Positions 24,628-34,155 are shown, numbered from the stretch's first letter. The stretch is 64,000 nucleotides of DNA from Azophilus sp965220425 (GCA_965220425.1 OZ244830.1:5208001-5272000), one strand, 5' to 3'. Notes: generated from the letters alone by a model not told the origin. A program made the numbers and translations.

Positions 24628-24647
24628 TGGAATACGGTATTCGAAAT
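24628..24647. promoter_or_regulatory. GntR-type operator site 3 (autoregulatory)
   Basis: TGGAATACGGTATTCGAAAT contains the perfect inverted repeat GAATAC-G-GTATTC. Its right part matches sites 1 and 2 at 12 of 14 positions. It lies 26 bases before the GntR start codon. Confidence 0.6.
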
Positions 24648-24673
24648 GACACGACTACAGATGCTGGGCCGCA

Positions 24674-25396
24674 ATGGCAACCGATAACGCAGAACCGCTG
24701 ATTGACAGCGTCTATGAGCGTTTGCGCGATTTGATTATCTCAAACGTATTGCGCGGGGGCCAGAAACTGGTCGACAGGGATCTGGCGGAAAGGCTGGGGG
24801 TCAGCAGGACACCGGTGCGTGAAGCACTGGGTCGCTTGACGATGATGGGTCTGGTTGAGGCGCGCACTCGGCGTGGCTACTACGTCCGTCAGTATACCGC
24901 GGAACAGACGACCGACCTGTACGAGTTCCGAAAGATCCTCGAAGTCAATGCCGCCAGACTGGCCGCACAACACGCCAACCCGGCGCATTTGCGCGAATTT
25001 CACAGCCTGCTGCTTGAATCGGAGAAACTGACCGCTGACCCGGAGAACCGCGCCAAGACCGTTGCAATCGACTTGCAGATTCACGACCTGATTGCGCGGG
25101 CAAGCGGCAACGCTTCGCTGCACCAGGCGATTCAGAATCTGATGGACAAGGTAAGGTGCCTGATCTGGGTGGATTGGCTGGATGCTTCGATCGCCGACCC
25201 GGTCTCGATCGCCGCCGCTCATCGCGAGCACAAGGCGTTGCTGCTCAGTATCCTGGAAAAGGATGCGGAGCGCGCCGCCGGATTCATGGGTACGCATATC
25301 GACAATGCGCGGGAAGGACTGGTGTCGATGCTGCAGGCTCGCGACGATCTGCGCAACGCCGTTCTGGCGGGAACAGCGTCAAAAAAAACCAGATGA
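24674..25396 (+). CDS. GntR-family regulator, FadR/FCD subfamily
   Basis: A 240-residue repressor or activator. The winged helix occupies residues 10-75 (VYERLRDLIISNVLRGGQKL, LAERLGVSRTPVREALGRL, RRGYYVRQY). The FCD effector domain follows, with candidate metal and ligand residues in IDLQIHDLIARA, AAHREHKALL and GTHIDNAR. FCD regulators usually bind short pseudo-palindromes with TNGTATNCNA-like cores, and three such sites lie near this gene. Likely ligand: an intermediate of the surrounding amino-acid or sugar-acid pathway. Probably co-transcribed with the SDR gene 15 bases downstream. Confidence 0.9.
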   Translation: MATDNAEPLIDSVYERLRDLIISNVLRGGQKLVDRDLAERLGVSRTPVREALGRLTMMGLVEARTRRGYYVRQYTAEQTTDLYEFRKILEVNAARLAAQHANPAHLREFHSLLLESEKLTADPENRAKTVAIDLQIHDLIARASGNASLHQAIQNLMDKVRCLIWVDWLDASIADPVSIAAAHREHKALLLSILEKDAERAAGFMGTHIDNAREGLVSMLQARDDLRNAVLAGTASKKTR

Positions 25397-25411
25397 ATCC
25401 AGGGGCATAAC

Positions 25412-26167
25412 TTGGATTTCACGGACAAGCGCGTGCTGGTGACGGGCAGCAGCCGCGGCATCGGCTTCGATATTGCGAAATCCTTTCTCAAGGCCGGCGC
25501 GCGCGTCGCCATCAACGGTAGTACGGAGCAATCTGCCGGCGCTGCCATGGAAAGGTTGAACGACCGCAAACACACGATGGCGGCGCCGGGCAATATCGGA
25601 ACCGTCGCCGGGTGCGAGTCGGTGGTAAAGACGGCGCGCGAGGCGTTCGGGGGCCTCGACGTTCTGGTGAACAACGCCGGTGTCGGCGCGGGCCGGCCGA
25701 TTGAGGATTGTGACGAGGCGATGTGGGACGCGCACGCCGATGTAAATCTGAAAGGCCTGTTTTTCTGCTGCCGCGCGGCGATTCCCGAATTGCGCAAGTC
25801 CAATGGCAACATCGTCAACATCGCATCGGATGCCGGTTTGATCGGGGTACCGGGTATTACCGTTTACTGCGGGACGAAGGGCGGTGTCGTCAACATGTCG
25901 CGCGCCATGGCGCTGGAAATCGCACCGGACGTCCGGGTCAATTGTGTCTGCCCGGGTTACGTCGAAACCGACATGATCCGCAACAGCATCAATAGAAGGG
26001 CCGACCCTGCCGCGGCCCGGCAGAAGATGGTCGACTACGCGCCATTGAAGCGTATCGGGTCCCCGGAAGAGATCGCCTACGCCGTCCTCTACCTGGCGTC
26101 GTACGAGGCGCGTTTCATCACCGGCGCCGCGCTGGCGATTGACGGCGGCACGACAGCCGGCCGCTAG
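25412..26167 (+). CDS. SDR-family NAD(P)-dependent oxidoreductase
   Basis: A 251-residue classical short-chain dehydrogenase. The cofactor loop is TGSSRGIGFDIAKSF (residues 11-25), with NNAG near 87 (LVNNAGVGAG), catalytic Ser in NIASDAGLIGVPG and YxxxK as YCGTKGG near 152. The start is TTG at 25412, preceded by AGGGG. It ends GAALAIDGGTTAGR. The Tyr-Cys-Gly-Thr-Lys version of the YxxxK motif is intact. It probably oxidises the hydroxyl of a pathway intermediate. Its TAG stop is immediately followed by a dispersed repeat. Confidence 0.9.
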   Translation: MDFTDKRVLVTGSSRGIGFDIAKSFLKAGARVAINGSTEQSAGAAMERLNDRKHTMAAPGNIGTVAGCESVVKTAREAFGGLDVLVNNAGVGAGRPIEDCDEAMWDAHADVNLKGLFFCCRAAIPELRKSNGNIVNIASDAGLIGVPGITVYCGTKGGVVNMSRAMALEIAPDVRVNCVCPGYVETDMIRNSINRRADPAAARQKMVDYAPLKRIGSPEEIAYAVLYLASYEARFITGAALAIDGGTTAGR

Positions 26168-26447
26168 CCCGCATATCTCACCGAGGGCCGCGATGATCGC
26201 GCAGGATTTTCTGGTCCACATGCGAGAGGCAAGCCCCTCGCGCTCCCCGGCTGAGGGCTCCGTGCGCGTGCTCGCGAGCTTAAAGCATAGCCCCGCCTAT
26301 GGTGGAGCGAGCATGTGCGCGCACGCGGGCAAAAGACCAGCGAGGGCGCGGCCAGCGCAGTCTGTGCCACGACAGAAAGCCGAACAGTGCAACAAATGTG
26401 AGCAAAATCAAATGGAATTCGTCATCTGGATAAGCGGCTTGGCGAAG
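26166..26447 (+). repeat. Dispersed repeat B, copy 1, with a nested REP-like unit
   Basis: It runs from CCCGCATATCTCACC to GATAAGCGGCTTGGCG. Its segments match the minus strand of 57383-57616 (shared GTGCTCGCGAGCT, GCCTATGGTGGAGCGAGCAT, GAGGGCGCGGCCAGCGC). Relative to that copy it carries an extra REP-like unit at 26222-26261 (GCGAGAGGCAAGCCCCTCGC followed by GCTCCCCGGCTGAGGG). The element fills the 388-base gap between the SDR and cyclodeaminase genes. No gene is seen in it. Confidence 0.7.
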
Positions 26448-26555
26448 TACGCGGGCTAGGAAAAGAAAGAGTGGATGGCCGGGAACGGTGGCTGCGTTCC
26501 AGGCTCGAGCGTCCCGGCCGCTTTCGATTCGTGCTCGGCGGTTCCTGGTTGGCGA

Positions 26556-27527
26556 TCAGTCCCGGGCAATGGGTCTGCCCGAGTCCAGCGCCTTCCAGAC
26601 TGCCTTTGCGATCTGAATATCCTGAACGGCGACTCCGGTGAGGTCCGCAATGGTGATTTCTTCGCCGGCTGACCGGCCCTGGATCTTGCCGGAAACGATG
26701 TCGCCCAACTCGACCAGATCGGCTGCGGCGACCTGTCCCCCTGCAACCGCGAAATGCGAATCGCCGTGTTCGACACATTGTGACCGTGAATCGACGGCAC
26801 AAACGTTGGCGATTGCGAATAGCGCAGGGTCGAGTTCCTGTTTGCCGGGTGCGTCGCTGCCCATCGCGGTAACGTGAGTGCCCGGCCGGATCCAATCGCT
26901 GCTGATGAGGGCGGAGGTCGCCGCCGTGGTCGTGACAATCAGATTGCTGGACGCGCAGAGATCCTCCAGGCTGTCGGCCACCTGAACGTTGAAACCGGAA
27001 TTCGACATTTCCTGCCGGTACTCGGCCGACTGTTCGCCGCGCCGTGCCCAGACCTTGACGCGCCTGCACTCGCGTGCATGGCGCAGGTACTGCAATTGCA
27101 TGCGCGCCTGCATGCCCGCACCGACGATGCCGACACATTCGACGACGTCCGGCGCCAGGTAGCGGGCCGCGATGCAGCCGGCAATCGCGGTTCGAACATC
27201 GGTCAGGTAACCGGCATCGTTCAGAAGCGCCAACGGCTCGCCCGTTTCCGCCGACATGACGAACATCATGCCCAGGCCGGTGGGAAGGCCGCGCGCGGGA
27301 TTCTCGAAAAAGCCGGTGGCGACCTTGATGACAAACACCGCATCGCCGCGAATATGGCCGTACTTGATATGGCAGTCGCCCGGCGGGTTCTCGAAGCCCA
27401 GATACCCGACCGGAGGAACCGTTGCCGCGCCGCTCGACAGCGCCACGAAGCCGGCTTCGACCGACTCGATAGCGGCGGGAATATCCAGCGCGGCCTTGAT
27501 CTGCTCGAGGCTGGCGATTTCCATCAT
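26556..27527 (-). CDS. Ornithine cyclodeaminase / mu-crystallin family protein
   Basis: About 323 residues of an NAD(P)-binding family comprising ornithine cyclodeaminase, alanine dehydrogenase and ketimine reductases. Visible landmarks are GHIRGDAVFVIKVATGFFEN, GLGMMFVMSAETGEPLALL, the DVRTAIAGCIAARYLA helix, VGIVGAGMQARMQLQYL (Rossmann GAGMQA) and HVTAMGSDAPGKQELDP. Start ATGATG at 27522-27527 with AGGAG upstream; it overlaps the TGA of the aminotransferase gene, so the pair is coupled. A role in amino-acid deamination or imine reduction with its neighbour is inferred. Confidence 0.88.
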   Translation of the reverse strand: MMEIASLEQIKAALDIPAAIESVEAGFVALSSGAATVPPVGYLGFENPPGDCHIKYGHIRGDAVFVIKVATGFFENPARGLPTGLGMMFVMSAETGEPLALLNDAGYLTDVRTAIAGCIAARYLAPDVVECVGIVGAGMQARMQLQYLRHARECRRVKVWARRGEQSAEYRQEMSNSGFNVQVADSLEDLCASSNLIVTTTAATSALISSDWIRPGTHVTAMGSDAPGKQELDPALFAIANVCAVDSRSQCVEHGDSHFAVAGGQVAAADLVELGDIVSGKIQGRSAGEEITIADLTGVAVQDIQIAKAVWKALDSGRPIARD

Positions 27528-28633
27528 TGCTCCTGCAGGAAGTCCGAGATGCGCGCCAGTCCTTGTTCCAGGTGTTCCCGAAGCCCGCCGATGCCCACGC
27601 GGAAGAACCCGTCGAGGCCGTAAACATCGCCGGGCAGCAGCAGCACGCCCTTGTCGTTTCTCAGCGCGTCCACCAGTACGGTCGAATTCACCTCGAGCGA
27701 ATAGCGAACGAACGCCATGCCCCCCGCCTGTGGGGGAACGAAACGGACGTGCCCGGAATTGCTGTCGACCCAATCGGAAAGCAGTGTCAGGTTTTCGCGC
27801 AATATGTGCTTGCTGCGGTCGAGTATCCGTCGCCTCGGTGCGGGTTTGAGGACACGTTCGGCGACGTATTCGCTCAGGGCGCAGGTGGTGATCGACGTAT
27901 AGTCCTTGCGCTGCCATGCAGCATAGATATCCCGCGCGGGCCCGGCCAGCCAGCCGATGCGCAGGCCGGGCAACGCCATCGCCTTGGACAGGCCGTTGGT
28001 CACGATCGCCCTGTCGTAGGTGTCCAGGAAACTCGGCGGTTCGGGGCCGAAGAGTTCGGAGCCCTTGTAGATCTCGTCGGCGTGCAGATAGATGTCGTTT
28101 TCGGCGGCGACCGCGACGATGTCAGCCATGGCGCCCGGGTCCAGTACCATCCCGGTTGGGTTGTTCGGATGACAGATGGCGATGAGGCGGGTCTTCGGCG
28201 TCACCAGGCTTTTCAGTTCGCGGACATCGGGCTGCCAACGCAGTTCCTCCCTGTGCGTAACGGCTTTTGCAGTGACGCCGAGCGCACGCGCCCAACCCCA
28301 GATCTGCAGGTAGTTCGGGGTGAAAACGACAATCTCGTCACCCGGTTCCAGCAACGACATCACCATCAGGAAGTTGGCTTCCGCGGAACCGTTGGTGACG
28401 ATGACATCGTCGGGCCCGCGATCCTCGTACAGGTTCGCAATCGTCTCGCGCAGGGATACCGCACCGTTCGTCCAGCCGTAGCCAAGCTCCAGCGACCGGA
28501 GTTCGGCCATCTCGGCTTCCGAGAGCAGGTCGTTGAGCGACATGGGATGAACGCCGCTGTCCGACAGGTTCAGTTCCACCGTGTTTTCATACAGAGACTG
28601 GATGCGCTCGAGCGCAAATTCTTCAATCTTCAT
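27524..28633 (-). CDS. PLP-dependent aminotransferase, class I/II fold
   Basis: A 369-residue fold-type I aminotransferase. VTNGSAEANFLMVMSLLEPG, IAICHPNNPTGMVLDP (PNNPTG), YLHADEIYKGSE (D and Y binding PLP) and TNGLSKAMALPGLRIGW with the Schiff-base lysine are all present. It lacks a long N-terminal extension. Relatives include capreomycidine-synthase-like and MalY/PatB-like aminotransferases, so the amino donor or substrate is uncertain. Overlaps the cyclodeaminase start; its own start lies 150 bases downstream of sulfotransferase 2, likely the same minus-strand transcript. Confidence 0.88.
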   Translation of the reverse strand: MKIEEFALERIQSLYENTVELNLSDSGVHPMSLNDLLSEAEMAELRSLELGYGWTNGAVSLRETIANLYEDRGPDDVIVTNGSAEANFLMVMSLLEPGDEIVVFTPNYLQIWGWARALGVTAKAVTHREELRWQPDVRELKSLVTPKTRLIAICHPNNPTGMVLDPGAMADIVAVAAENDIYLHADEIYKGSELFGPEPPSFLDTYDRAIVTNGLSKAMALPGLRIGWLAGPARDIYAAWQRKDYTSITTCALSEYVAERVLKPAPRRRILDRSKHILRENLTLLSDWVDSNSGHVRFVPPQAGGMAFVRYSLEVNSTVLVDALRNDKGVLLLPGDVYGLDGFFRVGIGGLREHLEQGLARISDFLQEQ

Positions 28634-28783
28634 GCCGTTGCCCGATGTTCTTCGTGCCTGGCCGGAGGGGGAGTAGGAAAGTACCGGTGAAAGGCGCCGC
28701 CTGCTCCGGCACTCTACCCTGACGCCACCAATGCAAAACTTTGCTCCAATCCGCCACGGCTTCCTGCCCGAACTCAGATCGCC

Positions 28784-30355
28784 TCACAGGATGCCCGCCG
28801 CTTCGAAAGCGCTCTTGAGCGGCGCGAGGTGCGCTTCGTAGTTTCGCCACCGCCCCACCGAACTTGCGTAAACCGGCTGCCGTATCTGCGCCAGGCTCGC
28901 GGTCAGGGACGGGGTTTCCTGTTTGTGAAAGTCCAGCACCCGCCGGTCCCACTCGAGGTCGAGGGATACGAACAGCTTTTGCGACATCCCTTTCGGGTCT
29001 TCGACCAGCGCTTCGTAGTCCAGGTGGATCAGCCTGCCCGGCAGCGTGGATTCCCAATGCGACATCAGCTTGTGATACGAGCCATAGTACTCGGCAATAT
29101 CGCCAAGATCGTAGGAGAAAGGATAGGCCTGCTGAAACAGGGTTTTGAACATGGCGAAGCAGGCATCCATGGGATTGCGCCGCACATGGACGATCTTCGC
29201 CCGGGGCAGCGCGCGGGCGATCAGGCCGCAGTAGAGAAAATTGAGCGGCAGCTTGTCGACGAAGCGCGGGGCCTGGCCGGTGTACGGGCGGGTGCTTTCC
29301 ACGTAATCGCGCCCGAGCCGGGCGAAATCGACCTGCGTCGACCGCCTGACTAGCTCGACGCCGGATGGCGTGGCGCTGGACGACGGGGATTTCGCCTGAG
29401 CCATCAGCGACACGGCGAAATTGTTCAGTTCGCCGGCCGCGAACACGGCATCGTTGGTCGCGACAAGGCGCTCCACCAGGGTCGTTCCGGTGCGCGGCAA
29501 GCCGACGATGAAGATGGGCGCATCGCTGTCATGGCCCGCAAAATCCGTACTGCCCCCGGCTGTGGGATAGTAACGGCGAATACCGTCCATGATCGCAACG
29601 TCTTTCCGGACATCGTATTCCATATGCGCCCGGCGCAGGCCCGCTCCTTCCCGCAACGCCTCGAACGACCGTGTGTAGTCACAAAGGTCCTCGTACTCTT
29701 TCCCGATCGCGTACTGCAGGATCATCCTGCCGCGCCACGGCAACTCGGTTGAGTTGAGCAACTGCTGCAATTCGCCGACGTGGTTGCGCCCCGCATCCTG
29801 ACGCCGCAAACGCGAACGATGCAGGTAGGCCTCGTAATCGCGGGGGTTATGGCGAATCGCCAGGTCGAACTCTTTTTCCGCACCGTCCAGATCGCCGAAC
29901 GACTGCTTCACGGTCGCCAGGTTGAAGCGGATGTGCGGGTCCTCGGGCCGCAGTGCCGCCGCGCGCTCGAAGGCGTGCAACGCCTGTTCCTGTTTGCCGG
30001 TCAGGCTGAAGAGCGTCCCGATACTGTCGATGACGGATGGATGTTCCGAGGGCAATCCGGCAGCGCGTTCAACGGCGGTCCCGGCGTCGGCTCGCCTCGC
30101 CAGCGCCAACAGACAGTAAGCACGCTGGACGTGATGGGCGGCATCGCGCGGGTCGAGACGGGCGGCGTGATCAGCGCTTTGCAGGGCTTTCCCCGCCTCC
30201 TTCATGGCAAGCAGCACATGGCTGGACAGGTTCCAGCCCGATGCATGGCGAGGAAACCTGTCGGTCAACTCGCGGCAAGCCGCGACCGCATCCGCTAAAC
30301 GCCGCTCCCGCATGGCTTGCCTGGCAGCGTCATGCAAACGGGCGGCGGTTTGCAT
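28784..30355 (-). CDS. TPR-repeat sulfotransferase 2
   Basis: About 523 residues. The N-terminal 260 are TPR repeats (for example HVQRAYCLLALARRADAGTA, SIGTLFSLTGKQEQALHAFE, IRFNLATVKQSFGDLDGAEK). The Sulfotransfer_3 domain starts with the PAPS loop FIVGLPRTGTTLVERLVA near residue 283, and AKIVHVRRNPMDACFAMFKT gives the 3'-phosphate site. The ATG at 30355 is preferred over an upstream TTG. The gene begins 47 bases after the stop of TonB receptor 2 on the same strand, so the two are almost certainly co-transcribed. Confidence 0.88.
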   Translation of the reverse strand: MQTAARLHDAARQAMRERRLADAVAACRELTDRFPRHASGWNLSSHVLLAMKEAGKALQSADHAARLDPRDAAHHVQRAYCLLALARRADAGTAVERAAGLPSEHPSVIDSIGTLFSLTGKQEQALHAFERAAALRPEDPHIRFNLATVKQSFGDLDGAEKEFDLAIRHNPRDYEAYLHRSRLRRQDAGRNHVGELQQLLNSTELPWRGRMILQYAIGKEYEDLCDYTRSFEALREGAGLRRAHMEYDVRKDVAIMDGIRRYYPTAGGSTDFAGHDSDAPIFIVGLPRTGTTLVERLVATNDAVFAAGELNNFAVSLMAQAKSPSSSATPSGVELVRRSTQVDFARLGRDYVESTRPYTGQAPRFVDKLPLNFLYCGLIARALPRAKIVHVRRNPMDACFAMFKTLFQQAYPFSYDLGDIAEYYGSYHKLMSHWESTLPGRLIHLDYEALVEDPKGMSQKLFVSLDLEWDRRVLDFHKQETPSLTASLAQIRQPVYASSVGRWRNYEAHLAPLKSAFEAAGIL

Positions 30356-30402
30356 ATCGGACCCGTCCAAATCCGCCGCGCCTGGCCGGCGCCGGGAGCC
30401 TG

Positions 30403-32931
30403 TTATCTGCCACCAGTCCGATAAGACACGCCGATGCCGAAAGTGCGCGGAGTCGAGATCAACGCGATCCGGCGCGGGCCCAGCGCGTCCAGGGGATCGC
30501 GTGACACCAGCCCCCTTTCGTCGGCTATGTTGTTGGCGTATGCCCGGACCGTCCAGTGGTCGCCGGCAAGCGCGACGCTGGCGTTCCAGATCCAGAAGCC
30601 GCCGACCTTGGCGGAATCGGAAACCGTCAGATTCGAAGTCGCGCCGCTTCTGTACGAGCCGTTTACACCATAGATCCAGTTCAGGTCACCACTGAAATTC
30701 TGCACGTATTCCAGGCCTGCATACAGTGAGTTCCTGGGCGTGCCGGGAAGCCGAAGACCCTCCCCCAGATCCGAAAACACCGTGCCGTCGTCGTTGAATT
30801 CCACCAGGCGGTCACCCAGCCGTTTCAACTTTGCGTCCACATGCGTATAGGCAAGGTCGACACTCAGTGCATCCGTCAGCGTCGCGTGCAGTTCCGCTTC
30901 AATCCCCCTGGACTTGGCATTGCCCGCATTCACGACACACAGCAGGGCGATACCGGTGCAAGTCGTGTTCACCTGGATGTTGTCCCAGTCGATATCGAAG
31001 TAGTTGACGTTGTAGCGAACCCGATCGTGGAGCGAGCCCTTGATGCCGATCTCCCGGTTCTCCGCGGAATCCGGCTCGAACAGGAGCACCGCCGGATTGA
31101 TGTCTTCGCCGAATACCTGCTGCGGCAGGGCGTTGACGCCGCCGCGCCGGAAGCCTTCCGACCAGGTGGCATAGAGATTGGTCTCTTCGTTCAGCGCGAA
31201 CGACGTATTGACCTTGAATACAACGTCTTTCTCCGAAGTGTCGATCGAACGTCGATCCGTGCCGCCGGGCACGAAAATCAGTCCGCCCGTCTGCGTTGAG
31301 GCGAATTTCTGGTCGATATAGCGGGCGCCGCCGGTGATCTGCCATTGTTCCGTGGCATGGATGGTCACTTCTCCGAAAAACGCCAGGTCTTCGAAGTTGC
31401 TGTCCTGGGCAATGTAGTAGTCCACGTCCTTGACGATGGCGACCGGCCCATTGAATTGCTCGACACCGTACAGGCTGCCGAAACCACAGGGCGCATCGCC
31501 GAACGTGCCGGTTTCGATGAAGCAGGAAGTCGAGTAGTCGTGATAGCCGAAAAACGTATCCGTCGTGCTGCTGTTGAAATCCTGATCCAGAAAAAAACCG
31601 CCGACGATCCAATCGAAACGCGAGGCCTCACCCGGATTCGAGGCCAATCTCGCCTCGATCACCGTGCCTTCGTCCTCGAAAGCGGAAACGTTATCGACCA
31701 GCGGGCGAGGTGTGGTCCCGTAGTAGGACACGTAGAACGGAAAGGCCTCGTACAGCCCGGTAAAATCCTTGCGCCCGCTGCCTTCGGACTCATAGGTCGA
31801 AACCGATGCGGTGAATGTTGCGAAACCCATGTCGAAATCGCCGTCGATGGAGGTCAAGGTCACATCGCGTTCATAGGGCTCGAGCACGCGGGCCGCGTTT
31901 TTCAGGGAACTGTCGCCGAAGATATCCGGTGAGATGGCGGCGATTCCCTCGTCCTTGTCGTTCTGAAGATGATGCGACAGTGTAATGTCGACCGTGTCCG
32001 AAGGTTGCCAGCGCCCCGATATCCGTACGTTGGTGATTTCAAGGTCATTGGTGTTTTTTGCACTTTCATAGACAGGGCCACCGGCAAAGAAGTTTGCGGA
32101 ATCGGCAACCGGGTCTGTCGAGCCGTTGTCCAGTTCAGGCGAGCCGTCGGGTCGTCGAACGTTGATCCGCGGCTGGTCCACATAGCCTGCCGCATCCACA
32201 TAGCCCGCGCTGATTCGAAACGCAAACCGATCTCCGAGGGGCAGATTGAACGCCCCGTCGAACTCCGAACCGAGACTGCCGCTCGACTTCGAGCTGCCAA
32301 CGCTGCCGCTTGCGGCAAACGAGGTTTCATCGAGTTGCGGTTTGTTGTAGAGATAGCGCACCGAGCCTCCGACGGAGCCGGAGCCGTACAGGGTTCCCTG
32401 GGGTCCACGCAATATCTCGACCCGCTCGATGTCTTTCAGGCGCAGGTCGACGAACACCGGAGTTTCGTTGATGTAGGTGGATACGACGGGCACGGTTGCG
32501 AAAGAACTGGTCATGCGCGCCGTGTCCTCCGCGTTCAATCCGCGGATGATCAGGTTGGAGTTGTTGACCCCGCTGCGTGGTCCCATGTCGACGAACACCG
32601 CGCCCGGCAATGTGCGGAACAGTTCGGCAACACTGGTGATTCCGAGGCTTTCCAGGCGGTCGCCGGTTACGGCCGTGACGTTGTAAGGCACATCCTGAGT
32701 CGATTGCGAGCGACGGGTGGCCGTTACGACAATCTCTTCGAGCACCCCGGTCCTGTCCGCATCCTGTGCCCTCGCCTGCGGCGCCGCTCCTCCGGCGACA
32801 GCCGCCGTTACGGCAAGCGACAGGCAGGTACGGCCGAAGGGCGGCCATTGATTCGCCTGCCTGTTCATCGGACTCGGCCGATGCTTTTTCCGATTCGGCC
32901 GATACTTCGACTGATTCGAATTTCTCTTCAT
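30403..32931 (-). CDS. TonB-dependent outer-membrane receptor 2
   Basis: An 842-residue receptor. A leader of about 55 residues (ending ...GGAAPQARAQDA) precedes the TonB box and plug (VLEEIVVTATRRSQSTQDVP, VEILRGPQGTLYGSGSVGGS, VRYLYNKPQ). The barrel includes NLYATWSEGFRRGGVNALPQ, and the protein ends RTFGIGVSYRTGGR. ATG 32929-32931 has GGGAG upstream. Substrate unknown. It is downstream of the MDR oxidoreductase (36 bases) and upstream of sulfotransferase 2, within a long minus-strand catabolic run. Confidence 0.92.
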   Translation of the reverse strand: MKRNSNQSKYRPNRKKHRPSPMNRQANQWPPFGRTCLSLAVTAAVAGGAAPQARAQDADRTGVLEEIVVTATRRSQSTQDVPYNVTAVTGDRLESLGITSVAELFRTLPGAVFVDMGPRSGVNNSNLIIRGLNAEDTARMTSSFATVPVVSTYINETPVFVDLRLKDIERVEILRGPQGTLYGSGSVGGSVRYLYNKPQLDETSFAASGSVGSSKSSGSLGSEFDGAFNLPLGDRFAFRISAGYVDAAGYVDQPRINVRRPDGSPELDNGSTDPVADSANFFAGGPVYESAKNTNDLEITNVRISGRWQPSDTVDITLSHHLQNDKDEGIAAISPDIFGDSSLKNAARVLEPYERDVTLTSIDGDFDMGFATFTASVSTYESEGSGRKDFTGLYEAFPFYVSYYGTTPRPLVDNVSAFEDEGTVIEARLASNPGEASRFDWIVGGFFLDQDFNSSTTDTFFGYHDYSTSCFIETGTFGDAPCGFGSLYGVEQFNGPVAIVKDVDYYIAQDSNFEDLAFFGEVTIHATEQWQITGGARYIDQKFASTQTGGLIFVPGGTDRRSIDTSEKDVVFKVNTSFALNEETNLYATWSEGFRRGGVNALPQQVFGEDINPAVLLFEPDSAENREIGIKGSLHDRVRYNVNYFDIDWDNIQVNTTCTGIALLCVVNAGNAKSRGIEAELHATLTDALSVDLAYTHVDAKLKRLGDRLVEFNDDGTVFSDLGEGLRLPGTPRNSLYAGLEYVQNFSGDLNWIYGVNGSYRSGATSNLTVSDSAKVGGFWIWNASVALAGDHWTVRAYANNIADERGLVSRDPLDALGPRRIALISTPRTFGIGVSYRTGGR

Positions 32932-32967
32932 TTCATTCTCCCGCTAAAAAGCGATGGCGCACGGCGC

Positions 32968-33957
32968 TCACAGCTCCATGACGATCTTTCCCCGCCGGTT
33001 TTTCGCGGCGAGCTGGTAGGTGAACGCTTCCCGAAAGCGCTCCAGCGGGAATGTCCTGTCGATGGTTGGCTTGATCCCGCCGCTTTCCAGTGCCGCGTAA
33101 ACGAACGCGACGCCGGACTCTCTAAGCTCCTTCCTGTTGACGAAATTGTAAACGGAATGCGGCCGGATAACCGCATTCCTGCGAATGGCTTCGGATATCG
33201 GAACAGGGGTCGGCTCACCGCTCATGTCGCCGTACAGAAATACGATTGCATCCTGACCGAAAGCATCCGCATATGCCGCCATCAGCGGGCCGCCGACCGG
33301 GTCGTAGACGATCCGCGCGCCGGCGCCGCCGGTGATTTCGAGAATGCGCCTGGCGACGTTCTCTTCCTGCGTCGCAATCACATGGTCCGCCCCGGTGTCC
33401 CGAATGAACGCCCGGTTCGCCGACGTTCTGGACGTGCCGATGACCCTGGCGCCCGCCAGCTTGGCGAGTTGCGTGCCGCCGATACCCGCGCTGCTGCTGG
33501 CCGCGGTGATCAGTACGGTATCTTCCGGCCGGATCTCCGCAACGACAAAAAGCGCGTAGTAGGCGGTGAGGTACTGAACCCAGATCGAGGTGCCTTCGGC
33601 CACGGACAGATTGGCCGGGTACCTGGCGAGATAGTCTTCCGGAAAGAGGGCGTATTCGGCGTTGACACCATAGCCTTCGTTGCGAAAGGTGACGGTGCCG
33701 ACCCGTTCGCCGATTTCGAACTTTGATGCCTGCGGACCCAACGCATCGACAATGCCCGTGGCCTCGTCCCCGAAGCAGGACGGCAGTTCGAGACTGAAGA
33801 CGTAGTCATCCTCCATCAGGCCGAAATCGCCGTAATTCAGCGCAAACGCATCGACCTTGATACGTACCTCGGCGCCCCTGGGCTCCGGCATTTCGACCTC
33901 ATCGAGGCGGATGCCGTCGATGCCGGAGAAACTGTGGATGCGCAGCGCTTTCGGCAA
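32968..33957 (-). CDS. Zinc-type MDR alcohol dehydrogenase / quinone-oxidoreductase family protein
   Basis: A 329-residue medium-chain dehydrogenase/reductase. The N-terminal GroES-like domain (GIDGIRLDEVEMPEPRGAEV, FGDEATGIVDALG) lacks the full set of zinc Cys ligands, which points to the quinone-oxidoreductase branch. The Rossmann segment is DTVLITAASSSAGIGGTQLA, then ARVIGTSRT. It reduces an enone or quinone, or oxidises an alcohol, with NADPH. The TTG start at 33955-33957 is supported by GGGGGAG seven bases upstream. Next gene: TonB receptor 2. Confidence 0.87.
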   Translation of the reverse strand: MPKALRIHSFSGIDGIRLDEVEMPEPRGAEVRIKVDAFALNYGDFGLMEDDYVFSLELPSCFGDEATGIVDALGPQASKFEIGERVGTVTFRNEGYGVNAEYALFPEDYLARYPANLSVAEGTSIWVQYLTAYYALFVVAEIRPEDTVLITAASSSAGIGGTQLAKLAGARVIGTSRTSANRAFIRDTGADHVIATQEENVARRILEITGGAGARIVYDPVGGPLMAAYADAFGQDAIVFLYGDMSGEPTPVPISEAIRRNAVIRPHSVYNFVNRKELRESGVAFVYAALESGGIKPTIDRTFPLERFREAFTYQLAAKNRRGKIVMEL

Positions 33958-34155
33958 TGTTTGCTCCCCCTACGTCACTGACTTAACTGGCGGGGCGATG
34001 CCGTAGCGAGACGACATGGCGGGTATCCCGAGCATCGATTGCCAAATGGACATCTATCCGTGGCGATCACGAAAACCGGCAAGACAATGTCCCGGACCGG
34101 CGAGACGACGGTAGTCGGGTTCGAAGCCGGTTGATCCGGCAGCCGTTTCCCGCGA

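Noticed and set aside
26139..26459. 106-codon frame across repeat B
   Set aside because: It overlaps the SDR stop and consists of dispersed repeat sequence; the same peptide text recurs wherever the repeat lies, so it is a by-product of the repeat.
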